A DNA stretch of 40,173 nucleotides from contig JADLKK010000013.1 in the NCBI GenBank assembly GCA_016839025.1, positions 1 through 40,173 on the forward strand, read 5' to 3'. Made by a program: the position numbers and the translations under genes. The notes below the pieces were generated by a model. That model had not been told where the DNA came from. It did not search any database and saw only the letters and a program-made list of their open reading frames with translations. Numbering within the stretch: position 1 is the stretch's first letter; every line of letters starts with the position of its first letter. This DNA comes from Proteiniphilum sp. Lineage in GTDB: Bacteria > Bacteroidota > Bacteroidia > Bacteroidales > Dysgonomonadaceae. This document shows, piece after piece, positions 25,074 to 33,014 of the stretch.

Positions 25074-26423
25074 ATGAGTAAAAAACTATTCCGAACGACA
25101 CTGATCACTGCGATAACAGCCCTCCTGCTGAGCGGCTGTGAGAATGGGACGTTACCCGCCGACGAAGGAACACCACCCGATACCGAACGCTGGATCACGG
25201 TAGCCGGTGCCCTGATGGGGGAAAACCCCGGCGACGGAAACGGGGGTACCATGGTTTATGCGGTCAGCTACGAGGACGCCAGGGACCCGAACATCTCCAT
25301 CAACGTTTTTGAGGAGGGCTTCGGCGTGAAGTCCAACCGTACCGCCCGCCTGCAATCCTCCGAAGATGGCAACACCCTCTTCAACATCGCCTACACGGGT
25401 GAAAACGGGGGTGAGTTCTCCCGCTACAAAGTGAACGGGGGCAAGCAGTTCATCCAGGAGGATGTATCGGTGAGCATCGCACAGTATGCGGGCAGCTCAC
25501 CCCGCTGGGCCAAACTGTTCGACGGGGATAGGACCGGCATCGCCGTCAACGTGACCAACATCACCGCCAACAATGCGGTGGCCGGCTCCAGCGAACCTTT
25601 CCGCTACTACCGGGGCAGCGCCACCGTGCTGGCACTCGACCTGCAAAAAGTGGAGATCTCCGGATACAAACAGTATCAGATACCCCTCACCGAGGAGGAG
25701 GAGCTGCAGGGACACACCCTCTTCCGTCTCGATGCCCCGGTGCTGAACAAAGCGGGCAACAAGGTAATCATCGGTACCTGGATGCAGAAAAGAAACCCGC
25801 TGACAGGTGAAACAGAAAGCAATTTTGAACGGCTCGGCACCAAGTCGGTGGTGGTCGATTACCCCTCACTCGAAAACCCGCGGATGATCACCTCCACGGT
25901 ATCCGACGGCGACTGCAGCGGATACCGCAGTTTCAACAGCTTCCTGGCAGACGACGGTAACATCTACCAGGCGACACAGCGGGGCAGCAATGGCTCCTGG
26001 ATCCTGCGGATCAACAGCAACAACCAGTATGACAACAGCTACCGGTTCAGCCTCGATGAGGCTCTTGGCATCACCCACTCCTACATTGAGAGCTGGCGCT
26101 ATGCCGGCAACGGCATTGCCTACGTGATGTACAGCCACGATGGCTCCGCCTTCTCTACCTTCAATGCCGAAGAACGTCAGAGCTACCTGGCACGGGTAGA
26201 TCTCACTGCCAGAACAGCCCGTCAGGTGGAACTGCCGTACGAACCGGATCTCTACTTTTTCCAGTACCAGGGCTTCCTGGTGAATGGCGATGAGGTCTAT
26301 GTCGCCGTCACCCCGGTGGGCAAGGATGGTCACATCTACATCCTCAACAGCCGCACCGCTGCCGTGACCAAGGGTGCCCGACTTCTCAACAAAGCGGGAA
26401 ACCATTACATCGGAATCTATTGA
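25074..26423 (+). CDS. DUF4374-like lipoprotein (XusB-like)
   Basis: 449 residues with a lipoprotein signal ending LLLSGC (Cys22). The mature protein has repeated beta-blade segments (NTLFNIAYTGENGGEF, NKVIIGTWMQKRNP, GNIYQATQRGSNGSWIL, NGDEVYVAVTPVGKDGHIYIL), the look of a beta-propeller as in DUF4374. In Bacteroides thetaiotaomicron the corresponding protein XusB is a surface lipoprotein that takes up ferric enterobactin or related siderophores with the TonB receptor XusA. Here it starts 11 nt after the receptor gene. The ligand cannot be deduced; homology to XusB is judged by gene order and general fold, not by alignment. Confidence 0.8.
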   Translation: MSKKLFRTTLITAITALLLSGCENGTLPADEGTPPDTERWITVAGALMGENPGDGNGGTMVYAVSYEDARDPNISINVFEEGFGVKSNRTARLQSSEDGNTLFNIAYTGENGGEFSRYKVNGGKQFIQEDVSVSIAQYAGSSPRWAKLFDGDRTGIAVNVTNITANNAVAGSSEPFRYYRGSATVLALDLQKVEISGYKQYQIPLTEEEELQGHTLFRLDAPVLNKAGNKVIIGTWMQKRNPLTGETESNFERLGTKSVVVDYPSLENPRMITSTVSDGDCSGYRSFNSFLADDGNIYQATQRGSNGSWILRINSNNQYDNSYRFSLDEALGITHSYIESWRYAGNGIAYVMYSHDGSAFSTFNAEERQSYLARVDLTARTARQVELPYEPDLYFFQYQGFLVNGDEVYVAVTPVGKDGHIYILNSRTAAVTKGARLLNKAGNHYIGIY

Positions 26424-26493
26424 ATCACCCGGTTGATCCCACCTGCGGGACACATCTCCGGGAGGTACAACCCAAAAACATCATCCCAATCAT

Positions 26494-27180
26494 ATGAAAA
26501 ATTTACAACTTCCCATCATCACTCTATTCACCGTGCTCCTGATCACCTCCTGCCAGGGCAATGGAAAACAGTCAGAACAGAGCTCCGCGGTTACAGAACA
26601 GAGCGACACCGTGAGCGCGAACCAATCGCACCGCCGCCGGGGCCCCGACTACCAGGCACTCAAGCAGGAGTTGCAACTGACTGCCGGCCAGGAAAAGCAG
26701 TATGACGCGCTGCTGGAAAAATACCGACTGATCCAGGAGGCCAGTCGCGCTGCCTGGACAGGAGCCGACGGCAAGGTAGACAGAATGACGATGTTCGAAA
26801 AGATGGATGAACTGCGCAAACAACAATCCGCCGAAATGGCAATGATCCTGAACGAAGAGCAGCTGAAGCAGTACGAATCCTTCACGGCACAAAACAGCCG
26901 TCGCCGGCCGGGTTATCCGGAAAAACTGATCAACCGTATCGAAAGTGAGCTCCAGCTCGATGCATCGCAGTCTCAGATGCTGGAGGCGGTGAACAGGGCA
27001 TTTGAGAAGTCCTATCACGATGCGCACGATTTCTACCATGGCAACGGGGAGCTGGCTGCGGAGTACTGGAAAAAATACGACGAAGAGCGGAAAAAAGCAC
27101 TGAAGCAGGTTTTCACGCAAACACAATACGAACAGTACCTGGAGATCGTCAAGGATATTACGCCGCAGGGCGGTCATTGA
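26494..27180 (+). CDS. Spy/CpxP-like lipoprotein with two paired LTxxQ-type units
   Basis: 228 residues with a lipoprotein signal (LLITSC, Cys20). After a Ser/Gln/Glu-rich linker come two similar helical units: about 54-131 (LTAGQ at 62-66, LNEEQ at 119-123) and about 143-217 (LDASQ at 155-159, FTQTQ at 207-211). Paired LTxxQ motifs mark Spy/CpxP-type periplasmic helical proteins, known as chaperones and metal/envelope-stress sensors. The second unit has a His cluster (YHDAHDFYHG, His175, His178, His182) and the chain ends GGH. It stands 70 nt after the XusB-like gene and 1 nt before the PepSY gene, so it belongs to the uptake operon. The call as a doubled Spy-like protein comes from motif spacing, not alignment. 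Confidence 0.7.
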   Translation: MKNLQLPIITLFTVLLITSCQGNGKQSEQSSAVTEQSDTVSANQSHRRRGPDYQALKQELQLTAGQEKQYDALLEKYRLIQEASRAAWTGADGKVDRMTMFEKMDELRKQQSAEMAMILNEEQLKQYESFTAQNSRRRPGYPEKLINRIESELQLDASQSQMLEAVNRAFEKSYHDAHDFYHGNGELAAEYWKKYDEERKKALKQVFTQTQYEQYLEIVKDITPQGGH

Positions 27181-27181
27181 T

Positions 27182-28399
27182 ATGCGATTGCTTAAGTCCC
27201 TCTTCCGGAAAAAGGGACGAAGTGAGTCCCTTTTCCGGTATCTGGTGTCACTCTCCCACCTTTGGCTGGGACTGCTCTCTGCCCTCGTAATCTTTATCGT
27301 CTGCCTGGCGGGCAGCCTCTATGCCTTCCGCACCCCCTGGCAGCAGTTCCAGAACCGCGAACTGCTCAATGCGGCAGTTCCGAAAGGAGGCGGATTGATG
27401 CAGGCTGAAGAGATAGAGTCGTTGTTTCACGACAGGGGACTCGTGATTGAGTCAATCCTGCTCCCTTCCGGCAAAAAGAAAAACCTGTTCGTCTCCTACC
27501 GAGAAAGAGAAAACAACCTGAGTGCCACCGGTTACTTCAACCCCTACACCGGTGAAGAGGTAAAGGGGCAATTCGACAGCAGCTCCGAGCCATTCTTCCA
27601 GATGCTGCTCAACCTCCACCGCAACCTGCTGCTGGGATCGACAGGGAAGCAGATCGTGGGAATCTCGGTGATCATCTTCGTGATCCTGCTTTTCTCGGGC
27701 CTGATCCTCTGGTGGCCCAAGTCGCGACGGTGGCGCACCATCAGGGCCTCACTACAGGTGAGGTGGAAAGCCAACAGTTTCCAACTGAACTATAGCCTGC
27801 ATCGTGTACTGGGTCTCTACGCATTCCCACTGCTGCTCTTTATCGCCCTCACCGGACTCTATATTGCCTACCCCTGGATGAAGAACACGTTGATCGTCAC
27901 CCTGGGAGGGGAACCGATCCTGCAGAAGGAGGCACCGGCAGGTGAGGAGGTGTCCGATGCCTTTGCGGCCCTGATGCAGGAGATGCTGGAAAAAGAACAG
28001 GAGAAAATGAGAGAGGATCAGTCAGCACGTCTGTCACTCTCGGAGCTGCAGGCAATGGCGGAGAGGTATCTCGCATACGAAGGGACAACCACCATTGTAA
28101 TGGCCAGTGCGGAAAATCCCCGCTACCGGATCAGCAAGGTGAACACCCACAACCTGTTTGGAGCCAAAGTGACCGACGGGGTCACCTTCGACAGGCAGGG
28201 AGAGATGCGTTCCCTGGAGCGTTTCAGCGATCTGCCGCTACACCGCCAATTCATCGCGATCTCCCTGCCACTGCATACCGGTGAGATCATCGGTCTGCCG
28301 GGTATCCTCCTCTATGCGTTGGTCTCGCTGATCGGTTGCTCGCTGCCGGTGACCGGCTTCCTCATCTGGTGGAAGAAAGCTGTGCGATCCGGCCGATAG
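27182..28399 (+). CDS. PepSY-associated membrane protein (XusC-like)
   Basis: 405 residues, four membrane helices: about 27-49 ([19 protein letters not shown]), 158-178, 209-230 and 375-397. Periplasmic regions between TM1-TM2 and TM3-TM4 hold PepSY-like domains. Conserved His sit next to helices (His25, His146 in LHRNLL, His207 in LHRVLG), fitting the ferric-siderophore/heme-reductase-like PepSY-TM family. XusC of Bacteroides is such an inner-membrane protein. The start ATG follows the Spy-like stop by one base. Its 3' end overlaps the 3' end of dapL on the other strand by 38 nt. Last gene of the operon. Confidence 0.88.
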   Translation: MRLLKSLFRKKGRSESLFRYLVSLSHLWLGLLSALVIFIVCLAGSLYAFRTPWQQFQNRELLNAAVPKGGGLMQAEEIESLFHDRGLVIESILLPSGKKKNLFVSYRERENNLSATGYFNPYTGEEVKGQFDSSSEPFFQMLLNLHRNLLLGSTGKQIVGISVIIFVILLFSGLILWWPKSRRWRTIRASLQVRWKANSFQLNYSLHRVLGLYAFPLLLFIALTGLYIAYPWMKNTLIVTLGGEPILQKEAPAGEEVSDAFAALMQEMLEKEQEKMREDQSARLSLSELQAMAERYLAYEGTTTIVMASAENPRYRISKVNTHNLFGAKVTDGVTFDRQGEMRSLERFSDLPLHRQFIAISLPLHTGEIIGLPGILLYALVSLIGCSLPVTGFLIWWKKAVRSGR

Positions 28400-29576
28400 C
28401 CTCCGCGGTACGTTCCGCATTGTTGAAGGCGGTGAGCCGGAAATATCCCTCCCCTGAAGAACCAAAACCAGCCCCCGGGGTACCCACCACGTGGCACACC
28501 TCCAGCAGTCGGTCGAAAAACTGCCAGGAGTCAAGCCCATCCGGGCACTTCAGCCAGATATAGGGCGAATGCTCCCCCCCGAAAAATGTGAAACCGCTTT
28601 CCGACAACCCTTGTCTGATCAACGCGGCATTCTGCATGTAGCTGTCGATCATTGCCTGCATCTCCTGCTGTCCCTGTGGGGAATAGACCGCCTCGGCAGC
28701 TCGCTGGATGACATAGGGGGTGCCGTTGAACTTGGTGGACTGGCGGCGGTTCCAGAGATGGTGAAGGGATACTTCAACCCCGTTGGCAGTGGCAACCCTC
28801 AGTTCATGTGGCACCACCGTGTAGCTGCACCTCAGGCCGGTGAAGCCGGCACTCTTGGAGAAGGAGCGGAACTCAATGGCACACCCCCTGGCTCCCTCGA
28901 TCTCGTAGATGCTACGTGGTATGCTCTCATCACGGATAAATGCCTCATAGGCGGCATCGAACAGGATCAGGCTCTCATTCTCCAGTGCCCAGTCGACCCA
29001 CCATGTAAGCTGCTCCCTGGTCATCACCGTACCAGTGGGGTTGTTGGGGTAACAGAGATAGACAATATCTACTCTCTCTTGCGGTAACTCAGGCAGGAAA
29101 CCGTTCTCCTCCGAACAGCACAACAATCGTATCTTATCTGTTTTACCGATGCGCATCAGGGTGGTATCGAGGTAAACCGGATAGACCGGGTCGGTGATGG
29201 CCACCACATTCCCCTCCCCCAGGATATCACCGATGTTGCCTGTGTCGCTCTTGGATCCGTCGCTCACGAAGATCTCTGCGGGTGAGATGCCGATGCCCCG
29301 CTTTTGGAAGTCGATCTCGGCAATCGCCTCCCGCAGGAAAGCATACCCCTGCTCGGGGCCGTAACCACGAAAGTGCTCTTTCACCCCCATCTCATCCACC
29401 GAACGGTGCAATGCACTGATCACGACAGGTGAGATTGGCAGTGTCACATCACCGATGCCGAGCCGGATGATGTCGACCCCGGGATGAGAGGCACTGAACT
29501 GCTCCACTTTTCGGGCAATGGTGCTAAACAGATAGCTTTCGCCGAGCTGAAGATAGTTTTCGTTGATCTGAAACAT
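28362..29576 (-). CDS. dapL: LL-diaminopimelate aminotransferase DapL
   Basis: PLP enzyme converting tetrahydrodipicolinate directly to LL-diaminopimelate for lysine and peptidoglycan. 404 residues, typical length. Fold-type I features: [12 protein letters not shown], the substrate loop with [39 protein letters not shown] and the PLP lysine Lys241 in [11 protein letters not shown]. The start [11 protein letters not shown] agrees with the family. Lies 58 nt after dapF in the same direction, so both act in the same pathway and are likely one transcript. Convergent overlap with the PepSY gene at the 3' end. Confidence 0.96.
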   Translation of the reverse strand: MFQINENYLQLGESYLFSTIARKVEQFSASHPGVDIIRLGIGDVTLPISPVVISALHRSVDEMGVKEHFRGYGPEQGYAFLREAIAEIDFQKRGIGISPAEIFVSDGSKSDTGNIGDILGEGNVVAITDPVYPVYLDTTLMRIGKTDKIRLLCCSEENGFLPELPQERVDIVYLCYPNNPTGTVMTREQLTWWVDWALENESLILFDAAYEAFIRDESIPRSIYEIEGARGCAIEFRSFSKSAGFTGLRCSYTVVPHELRVATANGVEVSLHHLWNRRQSTKFNGTPYVIQRAAEAVYSPQGQQEMQAMIDSYMQNAALIRQGLSESGFTFFGGEHSPYIWLKCPDGLDSWQFFDRLLEVCHVVGTPGAGFGSSGEGYFRLTAFNNAERTAEAIGRIAQLSSTR

Positions 29577-29634
29577 ATGATGTTGGGGTTGTTGAGGTGA
29601 TGATTTGAAGAAATGCCAATCAGCTATCAGCTGA

Positions 29635-30477
29635 TCATTTCACTTCTCCTTGAAAGACGAAATGGGCATCACCGGTCAGGAAGAGCCTATTTTGCTGACG
29701 CTCCCACTCCACCAGCAGGTCGCCGCCACGAAGGTGAACCCAAGCTTTGGGGTCGGCGCGACCAGTCAGCACGGCAGCTGCCAGCACGGCGCAAGCGCCG
29801 CTGCCACAAGCGAGGGTCTCGCCACTGCCTCTCTCCCAGACGCGGATTCGCAACTCACCACGGTTAATAACCTCCACAAATTCCACATTGGTCCGCTGCG
29901 GGAAGAGCATGTGATGCTCAATGGGGGGACCAATCTTTGGCAAGTCGAGAGCATCAATGCCATCGGTGAAGATCACCACGTGGGGATTGCCCATTGAGAC
30001 AAAGGTTACCGTCCATATGCCCCCTTCCACCTCAAAGGGGTACTCCAATATCTCCGGCAGGAGTGCCTGTGGTGGTTGCAAGGCACTTCCATCTCTCCTT
30101 GCAGGCCCCATGTCCACACGCACCCGGGTCACACGGTCCTCCACGGGATCGACCGTCAACTGTAGCTGCTTGATACCCGAGAGGGTCTGCAGGGCAATAT
30201 TTTGCTTATTGGTTAGCCCCCGTTCATAGAGGTACCTGCCCACACAGCGGGCAGCATTGCCGCACATCAGCCCCTCACTGCCATCAGCATTGAACATGCG
30301 CATGGAGAAGTCCCCCTGTTCAGCAGGGCCGATCAGCACCACACCGTCCCCCCCCACTCCGAAATGACGGTCACTCAACCTCCGCGAGAGGGTTGCAGGA
30401 TCCTCTATCCGCTCTTCAAAAAGGTTGATGTAAATATAATCGTTGCCAGCGGCATGCATTTTTTCAAATTTCATCAT
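29635..30477 (-). CDS. dapF: Diaminopimelate epimerase DapF
   Basis: Converts LL- to meso-diaminopimelate. 280 residues (E. coli 274). The two catalytic cysteines are present: Cys72 in [10 protein letters not shown] and Cys224 in [19 protein letters not shown] and MGNPHVVIF are further family motifs. Two adjacent ATGs (30477 and 30474) can start it. Upstream first gene of the dapF-dapL pair; the leader region has an inverted repeat around a -7 element (30581-30615) and a terminator-like hairpin (30512-30551). Confidence 0.96.
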   Translation of the reverse strand: MMKFEKMHAAGNDYIYINLFEERIEDPATLSRRLSDRHFGVGGDGVVLIGPAEQGDFSMRMFNADGSEGLMCGNAARCVGRYLYERGLTNKQNIALQTLSGIKQLQLTVDPVEDRVTRVRVDMGPARRDGSALQPPQALLPEILEYPFEVEGGIWTVTFVSMGNPHVVIFTDGIDALDLPKIGPPIEHHMLFPQRTNVEFVEVINRGELRIRVWERGSGETLACGSGACAVLAAAVLTGRADPKAWVHLRGGDLLVEWERQQNRLFLTGDAHFVFQGEVK

Positions 30478-30511
30478 TCTTCATATTTTATAGAACCCAT
30501 CTCCTAAAAAG

Positions 30512-30551
30512 AATAAAAAGCTGCCTGATTTCCATGGGACCCGGACAGCTT
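30512..30551 (-). terminator. Minus-strand terminator-like hairpin before dapF
   Basis: On the minus strand AAGCTG(T)CC pairs with GGCAGCTT around a long loop, followed by TTTTTATTCTTTTT. It can end the dnaG-ABC transcript. It also lies inside any dapF transcript starting from the -7 element at 30608-30615, so it could act as an attenuator. Confidence 0.5.
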
Positions 30552-30580
30552 GATAAATGGTTTATAACTGAAAGGGGCCT

Positions 30581-30615
30581 TTTGTCGACATTATGCTCAT
30601 TTATCGACAAAAATA
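30581..30615 (-). promoter_or_regulatory. Candidate dapF promoter with inverted repeat
   Basis: TTTGTCGA (30581-30588) and TCGACAAA (30604-30611) form an 8-bp inverted repeat with a 15-nt spacer. The right arm overlaps a minus-strand -7 element TATTTTTG (30608-30615). Symmetry and position suggest an operator. Confidence 0.4.
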
Positions 30616-30656
30616 CAACTTTTTGCTTGATTTTACGCAAAAATCACAACAAAAAT

Positions 30657-32000
30657 TTATTTATAGCGAACCCATTTGAACATCTCCTTGAGTGAGGGCT
30701 TCTTCCCGTACATCAGGATCCCCACACGATAGATTTTGGCCGCAAACACTGAGATCAGGATAAAGGTGCCGTAGAGCAGCACAATGGAGAGGATCTTTTC
30801 CCAAAGCGGGATACCGAACGGGATGCGCACCATCATCACGATGGGCGAACTAAAAGGTATCATTGACGCCCAGAATGCAAGCGGCCCGTCGGGGTTGTTG
30901 ACGCTGTAGAAGCCGGCAAAGAAAGCAAACATGATCAGAAGGGTTACCGGGGTAAGGAACTGGCCGGTATCCTCTTCGCTGTCGACCGCCGAGGCAAACA
31001 TGGCAAAGATAGAGGCGTAGAGGACATACCCTCCGATGAAAAAAAGCAGGAAGAAAAGCAGTATCTCCAACCAGTTGATACTGAGGATGGAGCCCATGAT
31101 ACCATTCAACTCCATTCCTCCCATATTGCCCATGGCGTTCAAATCGGCCATCCCCCCCATCCCCTCACTCATCGACGCAACCTGTTCCGGCGCAACAACA
31201 AAGAGGGAGAGGAGACTGAAAAGACCTCCCGCCAGAAGGGTCCAGATGGCCAGCTGGGTGATACCCACCAGCCCGATACCCACGATTTTGCCGATGAGCA
31301 GGTTAACGGGTTTCACCGAGGAGACCATCACTTCCACGATACGGTTTTTTTTCTCCTCCAGTACTGCCTGCATCACCATGTTACCGTACATCAGGATAAA
31401 CATATAGATCAGGATGGTGAACACCATGCCGATGATGGTGGACAGTTCGGTCGATGACTCGGAGACGCTGCCATCACCACCCATACGCAGTGTCTGTATG
31501 GCAACGGAAGGCCTGTTATCGAGTATCTCCCGCACCTGTGCGATAGCCTCCTCGTCGACATTGCCTCCTTGTGAGAGCTGATCCAAGCGCTGTTGCGTCA
31601 CCTTCTCCCGCAGGGTCTGCCGGATGAGCGACTGCAGCTCCTGGGGCGATTGTTTCTCGGAGGTAAGCGATACCGCATTGGGGTTCTCACTCAGGTCTCC
31701 GGTAATCTGAAGGATCGCAAACAGCTCCTTTCCCACCTTTGCAGCAGCATCGGGCTGCTGCTTCTCGCCCACGATCTCGAACCGATAGCTATCGGTAGAC
31801 TGGAGCAGCGGTGCGTAGATACCGGTCTGGTCGATCACGGCGATCTGTTTCACCTCTCCGTCGTTGAGGGTAGAGAGCCAAAGGGGAAGAAAGGAAAGCC
31901 CCACCATCAGCAGAGGCATCAGCAGTGTGAGGATGATAAATGACCTTTTGCGAACCCTGGTGATGTATTCCCGTTGGATGACTAAACTAAGTTTGTTCAT
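30657..32000 (-). CDS. ABC-2 type exporter permease (NatB-like)
   Basis: 447 residues from ATG 32000 (MNKLSLVIQREYITRVRKRS); a Met at 32114 is in frame but far upstream of the first helix. TM1 lies at about 20-42, followed by a large extracytoplasmic part (about 43-180) and five or six C-terminal helices (LIYMFILMYGNMVMQAVLEEKKNR region, then GIGLVGITQLAIWTLLAGG, LLFFLLFFIGGYVLYASIF, LLIMFAFFAGFYSV, LLYGTFILISVFAAK). EEKKNRIVEVMVSSVKP is the ABC-2 motif facing the ATPase. Pairs with the ATPase gene 61 nt upstream. Substrate unknown; NatAB exports sodium in Bacillus, but close relatives have other roles. Confidence 0.88.
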   Translation of the reverse strand: MNKLSLVIQREYITRVRKRSFIILTLLMPLLMVGLSFLPLWLSTLNDGEVKQIAVIDQTGIYAPLLQSTDSYRFEIVGEKQQPDAAAKVGKELFAILQITGDLSENPNAVSLTSEKQSPQELQSLIRQTLREKVTQQRLDQLSQGGNVDEEAIAQVREILDNRPSVAIQTLRMGGDGSVSESSTELSTIIGMVFTILIYMFILMYGNMVMQAVLEEKKNRIVEVMVSSVKPVNLLIGKIVGIGLVGITQLAIWTLLAGGLFSLLSLFVVAPEQVASMSEGMGGMADLNAMGNMGGMELNGIMGSILSINWLEILLFFLLFFIGGYVLYASIFAMFASAVDSEEDTGQFLTPVTLLIMFAFFAGFYSVNNPDGPLAFWASMIPFSSPIVMMVRIPFGIPLWEKILSIVLLYGTFILISVFAAKIYRVGILMYGKKPSLKEMFKWVRYK

Positions 32001-32061
32001 ATACGTTTGCGATTGATGTGGATTGAATGATAGCAAGATTTTCGATCCGTAAGTGCGGTTC

Positions 32062-32958
32062 TCAGGTGACGGTACGGATAAAAACATCGTGCATGGTGGG
32101 CAGCTCCTCGTCATAGCTCACCACCTCATAGTGGTCGAAGATCAGCCGGGCCAGCTCGTTGCCGCTGACACCCTCCGCCTTGCGGATGCGCAGGTCGATG
32201 AACTCATGGTAGGGCTCTTTCGAGAGCAGGGTGAAAGAGGGGTGGTCAAGATCAAACCCGTTCCCATAGAGCCGAAAACGGAAGATGCCGGGACGATGGT
32301 CCTTACGGATGTCGAAGACGCGTCCCTGCAGCACTACCTCCGACTTGTGGATCAGGGCAATGTTATCGCACAGCGCCTCCACCGACTCCATGTTGTGGGT
32401 GGAGAGGATGATGGTCTTCCCTTCCTCTTTCAGTCGCAACATCTCATTCTTCACAATGTCGGCATTCACCGGGTCGAAACCGCTGAAAGGTTCGTCGAAG
32501 ATCAGCAGGTCGGGGTTATGGATCACGGTGGAGATGAACTGCACCTTCTGCTGCATCCCCTTGGAGAGCTCCTCCACCTTGCGGTTGTACCAGCTCATGA
32601 TATCGAACCGCCTGAACCATCTCATCAATTCCCGGTGGGCATCCTGCTTCGTCATGCCCCTTAGCTGTGCCAGGTACATCGCCTGTTCACCCACCCTCAT
32701 TTTCTTGTAGAGTCCCCGTTCTTCGGGGAGGTAACCGATGCGGTAGACATCCTCAGCACGCGAAGGTCTACCCTCAATTATCACCTCTCCACTGTCGGGT
32801 GCTGTGATGCGCGTGATGATGCGGATCAAGGTGGTCTTTCCGGCACCGTTGGGACCCAGCAGGCCAAAGACACTGCCCTTCGGTACGGTAATGCTCACCT
32901 TGTTGAGCGCCAGATGATGGGCATACTGTTTGACAACATCTTTTGTTTCCAGATACAT
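32062..32958 (-). CDS. ABC transporter ATP-binding protein (NatA-like)
   Basis: 298 residues. Walker A GPNGAGKT (35-42), signature EELSKGMQQK, Walker B LLIFDEPFSGFDP and switch His in ILSTHNME are intact. A C-terminal DUF4162-like extension (about 215-298) is typical of the NatA branch. It energises the permease encoded 61 nt downstream. Starts 56 nt after the dnaG stop, same strand, so the three genes may form one transcript; the link to DNA replication is probably only positional. Confidence 0.93.
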   Translation of the reverse strand: MYLETKDVVKQYAHHLALNKVSITVPKGSVFGLLGPNGAGKTTLIRIITRITAPDSGEVIIEGRPSRAEDVYRIGYLPEERGLYKKMRVGEQAMYLAQLRGMTKQDAHRELMRWFRRFDIMSWYNRKVEELSKGMQQKVQFISTVIHNPDLLIFDEPFSGFDPVNADIVKNEMLRLKEEGKTIILSTHNMESVEALCDNIALIHKSEVVLQGRVFDIRKDHRPGIFRFRLYGNGFDLDHPSFTLLSKEPYHEFIDLRIRKAEGVSGNELARLIFDHYEVVSYDEELPTMHDVFIRTVT

Positions 32959-33014
32959 ATGCGACGGTTATTCGATTGTTATTTTTTGGCTCCTACACAG
33001 CAATGAAACTACTT

